Positions 54,057 to 63,758 are shown, numbered from the stretch's first letter. The stretch is DNA of 64,000 bases from Bacillota bacterium (GCA_023415825.1 JAEZJF010000029.1:47647-111646), one strand, 5' to 3'. Notes: generated from the letters alone by a model not told the origin. Numbers and translations: made by a program.

Positions 54057-56351
54057 TTAATCTATTATGCTTTTATGGTGAATACGCCACTTTGAAGGAG
54101 TCATGCCAAATTTCTTTTTGAATGAGGTTGTAAAATAAGTGCTGCTGCTATACCCTGTTTTTCGGGCTATTTCAGTTATTTCTTCATCTATGTATTCAAT
54201 AAGCATGTCCTTTGCTTTATCCAGCCTTAAATGATTAACATAGTCAGGAAAGCTGCAGCCGGTTACTTCGTTAAATAGCCTGCTGAAGTGGCCGGGACTT
54301 ATGGATATTCTCTCAGCCATGCTGTTGATGGATAATTGCTGCTCCCAGTAATGCTTGCCAATATAATCAATGGCATCAATGATAATATCGTGTACCTTCT
54401 TCCTTTTAACATCATTTATAACTGCACTTGCCTCGTTATACAGTTGAGTAAACCAATTCCTTAATTCATCTAAATCCGTTAATTCGGATGCCTTCTTATA
54501 TACATCCAGATAGTTGGAGCTTTTATTGTGATTTTGCTCATTCACGACTGCATTTGGAAGCTCAATGATTGTAACAGCAAGCTTGGCTAAGGCTTTTACC
54601 GCTTTTTCATACCCATATTTTCTGCTTAAAACAATCAAATTCTCCAATGCGGAATTGAATTCATCAAAAGAGCAGTTTTTAACAGCATTGATAACAGGCT
54701 CGAGATCTTTATCAGATACATCCCCCGTTTCCATTCGGTTCATGAGTTTAGCTTGAAATACATTTCCACCGCCATATAAGGCCCTGTATTTTGTGAGTAA
54801 TAAGGCCTCGCGATATTTTTCATTAAGCTCCTGACTTTCAACGGCAATAAGGCTAACGCCAACCGTAACCTCCATATTGAGCATCCTTTTTATTATGCCC
54901 TGCAAGTCTTTCATATTGACATCATTCAGGCTGGAAGAAGGCTCACTATTGGAAACAATCAAAGTAATACAGTCATCCGCCGTTCGGTAAGCACTACAGC
55001 TCGCCTTATCCCTAAAGAATTCTACAGAAATTGTACTAATGGCATCCATCTGAAAATCCATTGCAGCTGTTGTACTTTTATCAATGGAGCTCATAAATTC
55101 ATCAATTCTAAGTATAATGACTAAATAGTTTGTCCCCGGATCGATTAATGCCGCAGTATTTATGATTTGACCTGTTGATGTTGCGACTTGATCCCGGTAT
55201 GTAATGTCAGACGTTAGAATCCTAACAGCTGCATTGTTTGTACTTTCTTTTTCCAGAGAGTTTAATCTTTCCGCTGTTTTAGCCAATATGTTTGATATAA
55301 GCTGAATTTCATTCATTCTCTTATCTTTTGCTGCCGTATCATAAAAAAAGTTCTTTATATTGTTGAATACGGTTCTCAAGGGCCTATATACAATATAGGC
55401 TACAGCAAAAGATATTACGGCAATTAGAATAATCATCCCTAAGCTAACAGTGAGCAAAACATTTCTTCCCTTTATCAGCTCGCTGTTGCTCTTCAAGCGA
55501 TCCATCTCCATGATGATGTAAAACTTGCGATCCTTTGAAGTTATATATTGCACCGATGTATTCGTTTTATTAAGCGATGCATCAAATATACCAGCCGTTT
55601 CTTTTGACGTAAGAATACGATTAAAATTTAATAGATCTAAATTTATACTTTCATTGGATTTACCCGATTGCATGACTGCTACACCATTATTGTTGACAAT
55701 AATCACTCTATGGCTGCCATCGGTTTTCCCTGAGAAAATATTCTTTTTTAGCTCATCCAAATCTATATTGACTGCTATCGCACCATCAAAACCACTTTTG
55801 CCCGGTAAACCGTCATGGAAAAATACAGTCATTGTATGAATAACATCTCCGTTTATTGCATGCATATCCCATACAATCGGGCTCATCATAACGCTATTGT
55901 TTCTCAATTGTTTAAAAAGCTCTTCTTGTGATTGTTTGGATTCTGTTTTGTTTGCAACGTAGAAGATATTTCTATCTGCACCATAAATATAAATGGAATT
56001 TATGGCTTTATTCACAGATATAATACTTTTGACATTTGAAGCCGCATATGAAAAGCTGTCAGACCATTCGGTATCCCCTGATAGCATAACTGACTTAATG
56101 GTGAGATTTTGAAATAATTCCATAGCAAAGTTCTGGTATATGCCAATATAGCTATTGAATACAGCTTCCGTATTAAGCAGCTCTGTTTCATTTATTTTGT
56201 TGATATCATCATTGGTTTTGCCTTGAAGCCAGTAAAAGATCAGAGAAGTCAGCAAAACTACTGAAATAACAGAAATTAAAAGCACACTCAGGAAAAACTT
56301 TATAAATAAAGTATTGTTCACAGACACTTTCTTTATTCGTTTAACAATCAT
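54057..56351 (-). CDS. AraC-family regulator with extracellular sensor (one-component)
   Basis: 764 residues with a GGGATGGAG site. Membrane helices at about 13-35 and 300-322 enclose a Cache-like sensor (GADRNIFYVANKTESKQSQE). The cytoplasmic half ends in an AraC pair of helix-turn-helices: MAERISISPGHFSRLFNEVT and EITEIARKTGYSSSTYFTTSF. This is a YesS-like transmembrane AraC regulator, which senses a glycan outside and activates directly. It heads the second importer operon. Confidence 0.88.
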   Translation of the reverse strand: MIVKRIKKVSVNNTLFIKFFLSVLLISVISVVLLTSLIFYWLQGKTNDDINKINETELLNTEAVFNSYIGIYQNFAMELFQNLTIKSVMLSGDTEWSDSFSYAASNVKSIISVNKAINSIYIYGADRNIFYVANKTESKQSQEELFKQLRNNSVMMSPIVWDMHAINGDVIHTMTVFFHDGLPGKSGFDGAIAVNIDLDELKKNIFSGKTDGSHRVIIVNNNGVAVMQSGKSNESINLDLLNFNRILTSKETAGIFDASLNKTNTSVQYITSKDRKFYIIMEMDRLKSNSELIKGRNVLLTVSLGMIILIAVISFAVAYIVYRPLRTVFNNIKNFFYDTAAKDKRMNEIQLISNILAKTAERLNSLEKESTNNAAVRILTSDITYRDQVATSTGQIINTAALIDPGTNYLVIILRIDEFMSSIDKSTTAAMDFQMDAISTISVEFFRDKASCSAYRTADDCITLIVSNSEPSSSLNDVNMKDLQGIIKRMLNMEVTVGVSLIAVESQELNEKYREALLLTKYRALYGGGNVFQAKLMNRMETGDVSDKDLEPVINAVKNCSFDEFNSALENLIVLSRKYGYEKAVKALAKLAVTIIELPNAVVNEQNHNKSSNYLDVYKKASELTDLDELRNWFTQLYNEASAVINDVKRKKVHDIIIDAIDYIGKHYWEQQLSINSMAERISISPGHFSRLFNEVTGCSFPDYVNHLRLDKAKDMLIEYIDEEITEIARKTGYSSSTYFTTSFKKKFGMTPSKWRIHHKSIID

Positions 56352-56481
56352 AAGTCTCCATCCCTAATCATTTCTATAGATGTTTAATTTAACTGTTTTT
56401 AGGATCCGGAAGATACATATTAAGCTTTTACTCTATTTTAAAAGATAAAATGCAGCTTATCAATTATAACTGCTCGAAAAG

Positions 56482-56518
56482 AAGATAAAAGGCTGAGGAT
56501 GACTCAGCCTTTTATCTT
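56482..56518. terminator. Bidirectional terminator
   Basis: Perfect 16-bp arms AAGATAAAAGGCTGAG / CTCAGCCTTTTATCTT with a 5-nt loop, immediately after the oxidoreductase stop and ahead of the AraC sensor gene. T-rich flanks on both strands. Confidence 0.8.
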
Positions 56519-56524
56519 TAATAT

Positions 56525-57628
56525 TTAAACCACATAACCATCAATCAACCCGACCGGTATTGGCTTAGGTCTGTCACAGTCCGTTTTTAAATCAATAAAT
56601 GTCCTCTTTTCCGCACTTTCATGGAAGGCATGCATGATCTCCAGCACATGGCATGTCAAATCTCCATTTGCACGATTTGTTCCATTATTATCAACCGCAT
56701 CAGCCATTAAAGCTATACCGATGCCCCTGCTGTTTTCTGAGTAGATATGGGTTAGAGGAAGCTCCATAAAATCCTTTTGAAAGTATGTCTTTATTTTTAC
56801 GTCCCCTCCGAAGGTATTGGGGTCGGGAACCAGCAAAGTCCCTCTGGAGCCATATATCTCAATACGCGGAAGCGTACTTCCCCAGACATCAAAGCTGGTA
56901 ATAACTGTGGCAATCGCCCTGTTTTTAAATTCAATTGTCCCGGTTACATGGGTGGGCACTTTTACATCAATAAGGTTTCCGAACTTCTTTTCACTTGTGA
57001 TCATCCTCTGCTTAAAGGATACCGTATTCATTCCCGACACCGTTTTCGCAGGCCCTATCATGGATACCAGCGCTGTAAGATAGTACGGCCCCATGTCAAA
57101 CATCGGGCCTCCTCCGATGTCATAATAAAATTCAGGGTCTGGATGCCAGCTCTCATGTCCGTGGCATACCATAAAAGCAGAGGCGCCAATCACATCCCCA
57201 ATCAGACCGTCATTGATCGCCTTGATACAGGTTTGAATTCCCGCTCCTAAAAATGTATCCGGTGCACCCCCGAGAAGTAAATTTTTCTCTTCTGCCAGCT
57301 TTTTTAATTCCATTCCCTGCTCCAGAGTGAGTGACAACGGTTTTTCCACATATACATGCTTCCCGGCCTCCAAAGCCTTTTTACATATGTCGAAATGCCC
57401 CTTTGGTGTAGTCAGATTCAGTATAATCTGTACTTCCTTCGAGCTCATCATCTCATCTAATGAAAATATATTCGGTACCTTGTATTTTTCTTTTGCAGCC
57501 TGTGCTCTTTGTTCTACCATATCGCAAACTGCCCAGACCTCAGTATTTCTAAATTTCGACGAAAGATTTTCTAGATAAATGGAGCTTATGTTTCCACAGC
57601 CCACAATTCCGATTTTTACCTTATTCAT
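56525..57628 (-). CDS. Gfo/Idh/MocA-family oxidoreductase
   Basis: 367 residues from the ATG four codons in (after GGAGAG). The N-terminal Rossmann domain has IGIVGCGNISSIYLENL. The conserved EKPLSLTLEQG (EKP) box contributes to NAD(P) and substrate binding, and the C-terminal domain has FDMGPYYLTALVSMIGP. It oxidises or reduces sugars or inositols with NAD(P). Its start lies 39 nt after the ThuA stop and the two likely form an operon, a pairing seen in many Firmicute sugar loci. Confidence 0.88.
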   Translation of the reverse strand: MNKVKIGIVGCGNISSIYLENLSSKFRNTEVWAVCDMVEQRAQAAKEKYKVPNIFSLDEMMSSKEVQIILNLTTPKGHFDICKKALEAGKHVYVEKPLSLTLEQGMELKKLAEEKNLLLGGAPDTFLGAGIQTCIKAINDGLIGDVIGASAFMVCHGHESWHPDPEFYYDIGGGPMFDMGPYYLTALVSMIGPAKTVSGMNTVSFKQRMITSEKKFGNLIDVKVPTHVTGTIEFKNRAIATVITSFDVWGSTLPRIEIYGSRGTLLVPDPNTFGGDVKIKTYFQKDFMELPLTHIYSENSRGIGIALMADAVDNNGTNRANGDLTCHVLEIMHAFHESAEKRTFIDLKTDCDRPKPIPVGLIDGYVV

Positions 57629-57666
57629 ATTACTCTCCATTCTGCCGATCGTTCCGGCGACATAAT

Positions 57667-58341
57667 CTACAGCAAATTACAAGCCCATAAGAAGCCTCTT
57701 CGCATGAGCTCCTTTGCTTCCGGAGCCTCAAGCACATCGGCATGATGTCCAAGTGAATTATAAAAAATCCGGCCTTTTCCCCATTTTTTTGTATAAACCA
57801 CCGGCATCAGCACAGGACCATTTTCGCTATGTGGGCCCGGCACTAAAGGAAATGCGGTTGTTGCCAAAACATTGACCGCAGGGTCAATATGTAAATAATA
57901 ATGCTCTGTTTTTACTTTGAAGTCGTTAATGCCTTCAACGATTGGACTTGAGCTTGATTTTATAATATTCACTTCATATTCGATACCATCGTTTCCTGGA
58001 TGCTCAACCCATTGTGAGCCGGTCAGGAACTGCCACTTCGTACTGTTTCTGAACGAGTCGCACATGCCGCCATGACAGCCTGCCAAGCCAACGCCATTTT
58101 CGACCGCTGTGCAAATATTCTGCACATACTCATCTTTAATCTCACTCATTGTATATACAGGAACAATAAGTGAATATTTGATACAATCCTCCAGTGTACT
58201 AAAAACAGACAAATCCTCGGATATATCCACCGCAAAGCCTTCCTGCTGTAATATATCCTTAAAGAGTAAAGAAACCTCAACAGGCTGATGTCCATCCCAT
58301 CCGCCCCTCACTATTAAAGCCTTTTTGTCCAATTGCAGCAT
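57667..58341 (-). CDS. ThuA domain-containing protein
   Basis: 224 residues, with the ThuA pattern KKALIVRGGWDGHQPVEVSLLFKD, GLAGCHGGMCDSF and NSLGHHADVL. The fold is a class I glutamine-amidotransferase-like flavodoxin type, with Cys and His near GCHGG. The first ATG touches the GGGAG site, so the TTG at 58332 may be the real start. ThuA proteins act in trehalose or other sugar metabolism with Gfo/Idh partners; the exact reaction is unknown. Confidence 0.82.
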   Translation of the reverse strand: MLQLDKKALIVRGGWDGHQPVEVSLLFKDILQQEGFAVDISEDLSVFSTLEDCIKYSLIVPVYTMSEIKDEYVQNICTAVENGVGLAGCHGGMCDSFRNSTKWQFLTGSQWVEHPGNDGIEYEVNIIKSSSSPIVEGINDFKVKTEHYYLHIDPAVNVLATTAFPLVPGPHSENGPVLMPVVYTKKWGKGRIFYNSLGHHADVLEAPEAKELMRRGFLWACNLL

Positions 58342-58416
58342 CTCCCTTTACTACTATTTTTTATCTCTATATTAGTTTAAACAACCCAATATAAAAAGAA
58401 ATACTTTGTAAAAAAA

Positions 58417-58445
58417 TAGACAATTATTGCAGGAGACGATATAAT
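58417..58445 (+). promoter_or_regulatory. Promoter of the cupin-AraC regulator
   Basis: TAGACA (58417-58422), a 17-nt spacer and TATAAT (58440-58445) upstream of the plus-strand regulator gene. It faces the ThuA promoter region. Confidence 0.65.
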
Positions 58446-58505
58446 TTTATTGTGACTTCAGAAATTCTTTTACTTATTCCTAAAGGAGTATTTTGAGAGG
58501 TACTG

Positions 58506-59312
58506 ATGATTTTTTATGAAAATAAATCTAACGACATCTATTACTGGGATGGCAGTGACATGACATTTCCTCCCCATATCCACAAAGAGCTTGAGCTTGT
58601 GGTAGTAACCGGCGGAGAAATGTCAGTCACAATTGATTCCAAAACATATTTACTAAAACAGGGTGATATAAGCCTCGCATTCCCCAATACAATACATTCA
58701 TATTCTACGACAACCCATTGCAACTATTCTTTATTGTTATTTAATGGGAACATGCTACCCCTCTACCAGAATCAATTTTCCTCATACAGACCTGCCCAGA
58801 GCTGTATACCCAACAGTCTTGTACCAAAGGAAGTACACAGCCTCCTCGGTTCCATGCAGCAGGAAGCCTTGCTCGCCAATAATACAGCAATTATCGCAGG
58901 CTATCTTTACCTCATTGTAGGCAGGCTTCTGCCATTTTTGGATTTGCAGAAGGATAGAAAAAATGATGACAATAATATGATTGAACGCATTTTGCAATAC
59001 ATTCAGTCAAATTATTTACATCCAATAGGTTCAGCTTCGATATCAAATGAGCTCAGCGTAAGTCCTTTTGCTCTTTCAAGGATTTTTTCAAATAATATCG
59101 GTATTAGATTAGACCAATATATTAATGAGCTGCGAATTAATTATGCAAATCACTTGCTTTCCAGTACCCAAAAGAAGATTACCGATATAGCTCTTGAAAG
59201 TGGTTTTGAAACGCTAAGAACCTTCAACAGAGTGTATAAGAGCATCACTTCCACCACTCCGCGCGACTATCGCAAACAGCAGAAAATTGAAGACATGCAT
59301 TACTCAATATAG
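58506..59312 (+). CDS. AraC-family regulator with cupin sensor
   Basis: 268 residues. The N-terminal AraC-type cupin (MTFPPHIHKELELVVVTGGEM, then DSKTYLLKQGDISLAFPNTI) should bind a sugar. C-terminal helix-turn-helices are ISNELSVSPFALSRIFSNN and ITDIALESGFETLRTFNRVY. It is transcribed divergently from the ThuA-Gfo/Idh pair and probably controls it. The 3' end overlaps the convergent small gene by 13 nt. Confidence 0.9.
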   Translation: MIFYENKSNDIYYWDGSDMTFPPHIHKELELVVVTGGEMSVTIDSKTYLLKQGDISLAFPNTIHSYSTTTHCNYSLLLFNGNMLPLYQNQFSSYRPAQSCIPNSLVPKEVHSLLGSMQQEALLANNTAIIAGYLYLIVGRLLPFLDLQKDRKNDDNNMIERILQYIQSNYLHPIGSASISNELSVSPFALSRIFSNNIGIRLDQYINELRINYANHLLSSTQKKITDIALESGFETLRTFNRVYKSITSTTPRDYRKQQKIEDMHYSI

Positions 59313-59599
59313 GTAGTCCACTTACCGCAGTTATTACACCAGTATATGGCGAAGTTGAATGTAACATCCGCTGCATCTAAATCGAAAGTGATAATTTCTT
59401 TATCTTTAATGAATCCAATATTCCTTCGCCAAACACTAAAGATCTCCGCTTCACATTGTAGACACTTAAAATCACATTTCCCAGCATACTCAAAATCATC
59501 CATTGTTATCCCGATATTGAGTAAAAATTGAACTATAGCATCTTCACAACCTACACCTAAAAGCTCAGCGAAATCTTCTATTCCCAAAAATTCTCTCAT
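59300..59599 (-). CDS. Small two-CxxC protein
   Basis: 99 residues, AGGAGG site. Two CxxC pairs, FKCLQCEAE (about residue 44) and WCNNCGKW (about 87), suggest one zinc site. No membrane helix is visible. I do not recognise the family. Convergent with the AraC gene. Confidence 0.6.
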   Translation of the reverse strand: MREFLGIEDFAELLGVGCEDAIVQFLLNIGITMDDFEYAGKCDFKCLQCEAEIFSVWRRNIGFIKDKEIITFDLDAADVTFNFAIYWCNNCGKWTTYIE

Positions 59600-59649
59600 A
59601 TAAGACCTCCTGTTATTTCTGATATATTAAAATTACTATCCAGAGATAC

Positions 59650-60456
59650 TTATATTTTTCCGTAACTGTCATTTAAGCCCAAAACCATATTAATAAAAAG
59701 ACTTGCAATCGTTGGATCGAACTGAGCACCAGCGTTCCTTTCAAGCTCAAGGATTGCTTCTTCTCTACTCATGGCTTTTCGATAAACACGATCGTTTGTC
59801 ATTGCGTCGAAGGCGTCCACTACTGCAAGGATACGGCATGGAAGGGGAATTTCTTCTCCCTTCAGTCCATGAGGATAGCCATTACCGTCCCAGCGTTCAT
59901 GATGTGAAAGGATTAAATCAGCAATCATTGTAAGTTCAGGCGTTACCTGAGCAATCTGGTAGCCACTCTCCGTATGACGTTTCATTTCTTCCCACTCTGC
60001 AGAGGTGAGAGAGCCTGGTTTCTGCAAAATTTTCGGATTGATGCTGACCTTCCCAATATCATGAAATAGGGAGAGTAAAGAAAGCTCGTTCATCTCTTTT
60101 GACGAAAGCTGAAGCTTACTCCCTATGGAATAGCAGTAATTCTCTATTCTTTTCGAGTGCTCCTCTGTCTCGCTGTTCTTTTCATGAAGTATTGCAAGCA
60201 GTGTATTAATGATCGCGTTTCGGTAGCTCATGCCATCCAGAAACTTTTGCTGATACGTATATTCCTCGACTTCTTGAATAACTTCTCGGATACTTTTATC
60301 CAGTTTCTCGTTGACCGCGTAGCCGTACGAAATACTCATATGTACACCACTCTCTTCCATGTTAATATTGTCGTATTTGGTTTTTGGGGTGATTTCTTCT
60401 GCTGTTACAAGACTTGTCCGCCATAAATTTATGGCTCTGTTTCTTGGTACGTGCAT
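59650..60456 (-). CDS. HD-GYP phosphodiesterase with truncated GGDEF remnant
   Basis: 268 residues from an ATG after GGAG that overlaps the previous gene by 28 nt. Residues about 40-75 (MSISYGYAVNEKLDKSIRE, then VEEYTYQQKFLDG) match the last ~40 residues of a GGDEF domain; the rest of GGDEF is absent. A full HD-GYP domain follows, with HDIGK (His-Asp pair) and HHERWDGNGYPHGL. It should hydrolyse cyclic di-GMP. The ~38 residues before the GGDEF tail are not recognisable, and the true start could be an internal ATG. Confidence 0.8.
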   Translation of the reverse strand: MHVPRNRAINLWRTSLVTAEEITPKTKYDNINMEESGVHMSISYGYAVNEKLDKSIREVIQEVEEYTYQQKFLDGMSYRNAIINTLLAILHEKNSETEEHSKRIENYCYSIGSKLQLSSKEMNELSLLSLFHDIGKVSINPKILQKPGSLTSAEWEEMKRHTESGYQIAQVTPELTMIADLILSHHERWDGNGYPHGLKGEEIPLPCRILAVVDAFDAMTNDRVYRKAMSREEAILELERNAGAQFDPTIASLFINMVLGLNDSYGKI

Positions 60457-61238
60457 TTTCTCCGATCAATAAGGACCAGATCCATAAACTCAGAAGCGGA
60501 AATTTTCACAGGCATCTTTCCAGCTTTATCGAAAATTAAGTAATTACCGTCCGTGCTTACGCTCCGGAATAACTCTTTATCTCTGAGCATCCCAAAACGC
60601 GCGGAGTTCAGCCTGGACTTAAAATCAAAATGTATATTCGTTCCGGTTTCCATGATTACTTCTAGCTGATAGTCGGACTTAACATATACACTTCTGAAAT
60701 ATCCTTCAATAAACTTGTTTTCTTCAATTGGCATTGTATATGGTAAATCATTTTTTATCATACTCTGTTTTGAAGTATTTTTACTTTTTTCGCTATAAAA
60801 TACCTTTTCAGATGGTTCATTTATAGAATCCTCGCTTGGGCTGTCCTCAATTAACCCCAGCTTTTCCAATACCTCTATTAGTTTTTCTGTGTCTATAGGT
60901 TTGGCGGCATAGACTTCGCAGCCATAATCAAAAGCTGTACGAACAAGCTGGACATCAGCAAGAGACGTTGTCATAATGATTTTTACACGGTTTTCGACCG
61001 CGATGTCATATTGTTTTTCTAAGTCACGGATAGCTTTAAGTGTTTTCACTCCATCTAGCTTCGGCATCATGATATCAAGGTAGATCAGGTCAAATGGCTC
61101 TTTTCCCTTCAATGCCATAAGAAATGCATCTATCGCCTCCAGCCCATCAACAACCAGATCACATTCTCCGTATTTTTCCAGGAAATTTTTTATGAAACTT
61201 CCACTTACAAGACCATCCTCTGCTATTAGTATTTTCAT
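60429..61238 (-). CDS. Receiver domain fused to a DUF2442-like domain
   Basis: 269 residues from the ATG after GGGAGGG. The receiver domain (1-120) has AEDGLVSG, phospho-Asp in DLIYLDIMMPKLDG, and Lys in YAAKPID. A linker of ~50 charged residues leads to a C-terminal ~85-residue domain (DYQLEVIMETGTNIHFDFKS, LNSARFGMLRDKELF) resembling DUF2442. Such a fusion could link phosphorylation to a binding module. The start overlaps the stop of an upstream remnant (ATGA). Confidence 0.8.
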   Translation of the reverse strand: MKILIAEDGLVSGSFIKNFLEKYGECDLVVDGLEAIDAFLMALKGKEPFDLIYLDIMMPKLDGVKTLKAIRDLEKQYDIAVENRVKIIMTTSLADVQLVRTAFDYGCEVYAAKPIDTEKLIEVLEKLGLIEDSPSEDSINEPSEKVFYSEKSKNTSKQSMIKNDLPYTMPIEENKFIEGYFRSVYVKSDYQLEVIMETGTNIHFDFKSRLNSARFGMLRDKELFRSVSTDGNYLIFDKAGKMPVKISASEFMDLVLIDRRKCTYQETEP

Positions 61239-61402
61239 GTTTTTTCCCTCCCTGTAGTAAATTTTTTCTTCCATATTTTTAATGCGGCTTCATCAACTCG
61301 TTGATACGAAAAGAATTTAGCCTCCTCTGCTAGCAAAGCAGAGTGGATTGCTCCGTCACCGATACTGGAGAGGGTGGCTTCAATGAGTGATCTGAGTTTA
61401 AA
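61235..61402 (-). pseudogene. Possible PAS-domain remnant
   Basis: In one open frame without a start codon the sequence reads LIEATLSSIGDGAIHSALLA, then EEAKFFSYQRVDEAALKIW. TLxSIGDGxI is the usual opening of a PAS domain in PAS-GGDEF sensor proteins. The frame ends in a TGA that overlaps the next ATG. Intact neighbours lie on both sides. It may be the 5' part of a PAS-GGDEF-HD-GYP gene split by rearrangement. Confidence 0.35.
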
Positions 61403-61430
61403 ATATCATGGAACATCAAGAACACCTGCT

Positions 61431-61901
61431 CTAACAAAAAATCGGCTGGCGGTAGACTCTCACCAATCCAGTTTTCACTTCCATAGTCAATGTCCTGCTT
61501 TCATTACCACTCAAATCAGCTTTATGTATTTTCAACCCCAATTCGTGAAGCGTATATTTTACGGCCTCAATATTCCTTCTTCCTACTTTATAAATATCAT
61601 TATGGAGCCTGGAATCCGCCCCTCCATACATTTGAACATGAAGATCTTCCTTCCTGCAGCCGTATTTTATGCACATTGTGTTTATAAGTAAAGGAATGCC
61701 TGATTCAGCAAAATAACCCGGGCGCTCCTTCCTATCATTTTTGTCTAGCGGGAAAGGGAGGACCACATGGATCATCCCTGCCACCTTTTTCACCGGATTG
61801 TAAACAGTGACCCCAACGCAGGACGCCAAAGCGAAAGTACGTATGATGTCGTCTTCTTTATCTGATACGATGTATTTTCCCAATCCTGCAACCAGCTCCA
61901 T
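61431..61901 (-). CDS. cheD: Chemoreceptor glutamine deamidase CheD
   Basis: 156 residues from the ATG after TTAGGTGA. The catalytic Cys lies in TFALASCVGVTVYNP, the His in GMIHVVLPFP, and NIYKVGRRN-like text near GGADSRLHND is typical of CheD. CheD deamidates glutamines in chemoreceptors and binds CheC in Firmicutes. It follows cheB by 9 nt in the same transcript. Confidence 0.93.
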   Translation of the reverse strand: MELVAGLGKYIVSDKEDDIIRTFALASCVGVTVYNPVKKVAGMIHVVLPFPLDKNDRKERPGYFAESGIPLLINTMCIKYGCRKEDLHVQMYGGADSRLHNDIYKVGRRNIEAVKYTLHELGLKIHKADLSGNESRTLTMEVKTGLVRVYRQPIFC

Positions 61902-61910
61902 TAAAATCAC

Positions 61911-62942
61911 CTAACCAATCAAATTATTCAGCACTTGGGGTATGTTTCCCAAGGCCGACTGTATTTCCACAGCCCCTATATCAAAAGCTACCTTTGGCAT
62001 TCCGTACACAATAGACGACGCTTCGTCCTGACCGATGGTTCTGTTGCCTTTACAACGCATGGCAAAAAGTCCTTTTGCTCCGTCACATCCCATACCTGTC
62101 AGTAAAATCCCTACGGCACACCCGCACGCTTCTTTCGCTACCGATTCAAACAGGACATCCACTGAGGGGCAGTGTCCATTGACTTTATCCCCGTGAAAGC
62201 ACTCTACCCGATATCTTCTTCCGACCTTTTTTATCTTCATGTGCCTGTCTCCCGGGGCAATGAGCACCATACCTTGATCTGCATAATCCCCGGTTTCAGC
62301 CTCTTTGACCTTCAGAGAGGTTTGGGCGTCCAATCTCTCCGCAAACATCTTTGAAAAAACAGGTGGAATATGCTGTGTAATAACAATTCCCGGAACAGTG
62401 GGGGATAGGCAACGGAGTATATTATAAATGGCTTCGGTACCTCCGGTGGAGGCACCAATGGCAATAATAGAGTCAGCGCCATATACCTTATTGCCAGGTA
62501 CTTTTATTGCTGCATTTTCAATTCTGGGCAATGCAGCCTTGACAGTTGAAGCCGTCTTTATTTTTTGAATCAGATCATAGATGAATTCTTCGACCCTTTT
62601 GGGTGATTGAATATCAGGTTTTACAACAAAATCGATTGCCCCTGCCTCCATTGCCTCAAAAACTATATTACTGACTGCACTGACCATAACGATAGGAACA
62701 AAATATTGGGGCAACAGCCTGCGTACAAATTCAATTCCATTCATCCTGGGCATTTCCACATCGCAGGTGATCACATCAGGGTGGAACTTAAGAATTTTAT
62801 CCCTGGCTTCAAACGGGTCTCCGGCTAAAGCAACGACTTCAATCAACGGGTCAGATATAACCCCTCTTCTTATAACTTCACGAAACAAGATACTATCATC
62901 AATTATCAATACTTTAATTTTTGTCCGGTTCTCCATATCCAT
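61911..62942 (-). CDS. cheB: Chemotaxis response regulator methylesterase CheB
   Basis: 343 residues; an ATG two codons in has better spacing to AAAGGAG. The receiver domain has phospho-Asp in VITCDVEMPRMNGIE. The C-terminal methylesterase has the catalytic Ser in IAIGASTGGTEAI, His in VITQHIPPVFSK and Asp in LTGMGCDGAKGL. It removes methyl groups from chemoreceptors. The gene starts immediately after the cheR stop. Confidence 0.95.
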   Translation of the reverse strand: MDMENRTKIKVLIIDDSILFREVIRRGVISDPLIEVVALAGDPFEARDKILKFHPDVITCDVEMPRMNGIEFVRRLLPQYFVPIVMVSAVSNIVFEAMEAGAIDFVVKPDIQSPKRVEEFIYDLIQKIKTASTVKAALPRIENAAIKVPGNKVYGADSIIAIGASTGGTEAIYNILRCLSPTVPGIVITQHIPPVFSKMFAERLDAQTSLKVKEAETGDYADQGMVLIAPGDRHMKIKKVGRRYRVECFHGDKVNGHCPSVDVLFESVAKEACGCAVGILLTGMGCDGAKGLFAMRCKGNRTIGQDEASSIVYGMPKVAFDIGAVEIQSALGNIPQVLNNLIG

Positions 62943-63758
62943 CTACTCCTTTCTGTAGACGGCTGGCATAATGTATTTATACCGGGTGAAATCACGGTTT
63001 AGGGACTCGGAATGCCCAATAAACAAGTAACCGCCATATTCAGTCTTGTCATACAGTTTTTCAACCAATTCATTTTTTGTATTATTGTCGAAATAAATCA
63101 TTACATTCCTGCAAAAAATCACATGGAATTTCTGTCTAAATGGGAATACAGAATCCATCAAATTAAGCCTTCGATATATCACTTCATTCTTGATTTTATC
63201 AGTCAGGCTGGAATTTTCAGCGTCAATCTCTTTAAAATAATTAAGCTTCCAAGATGCCGGTAAAGCTGAAATTCTCTCTTTGCTGTATACACCTTTTTTT
63301 GCAATTTCAAGAACATTACTTGAGATATCGGTGGCTAATATTTTAGTATCCCACCACATTTTTTCCTTCCCAAAAAATTCATCGATAATCATCGCCAGGG
63401 TATAGGGCTCTTCGCCCGAGGAGCATGCCGCGCTCCAAATCCGTAAGTCCTTGTCCTTAACAATCCTCGATAGATATGGGAGTATTTTATCCCTGAAATA
63501 GTTGAAGTGGTCTACCTCCCGCATGAAGAAGGTATGGTTGGTGGTAATTTTATCAAGGAGGGTAACAACCGCCTGTCCTGTTCTGTCAGATACCACATAG
63601 TCCATATACTCGGATAAACTTTTAAAATTCTTGCTCAGAAGTACATTGTTAAGCCTTCCGGCTACTAGTGACTTCTTCTCTGTTGTCAAATTGATACCAT
63701 AGTTGGTTACAATGTATTCGGCGAATTGCCTGAACTCTTTTTCTGTAATGCTAACCAT
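62943..63758 (-). CDS. cheR: Chemotaxis protein methyltransferase CheR
   Basis: 271 residues with GAGG upstream. The N-terminal all-helical part is followed by the S-adenosylmethionine site IWSAACSSGEEPYTLAMIID, with FHVIFCRNVMIYFDNN and FIGHSESLNRD in the C-terminal half. It methylates receptor glutamates opposite CheB. Confidence 0.95.
   Translation of the reverse strand: MVSITEKEFRQFAEYIVTNYGINLTTEKKSLVAGRLNNVLLSKNFKSLSEYMDYVVSDRTGQAVVTLLDKITTNHTFFMREVDHFNYFRDKILPYLSRIVKDKDLRIWSAACSSGEEPYTLAMIIDEFFGKEKMWWDTKILATDISSNVLEIAKKGVYSKERISALPASWKLNYFKEIDAENSSLTDKIKNEVIYRRLNLMDSVFPFRQKFHVIFCRNVMIYFDNNTKNELVEKLYDKTEYGGYLFIGHSESLNRDFTRYKYIMPAVYRKE

Noticed and set aside
61326..61352. Small hairpin CTCTGCT-AGCAA-AGCAGAG as a mobile-element end or attC site
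   Set aside because: Only 7-nt arms and no companion sites, target duplication or integrase.
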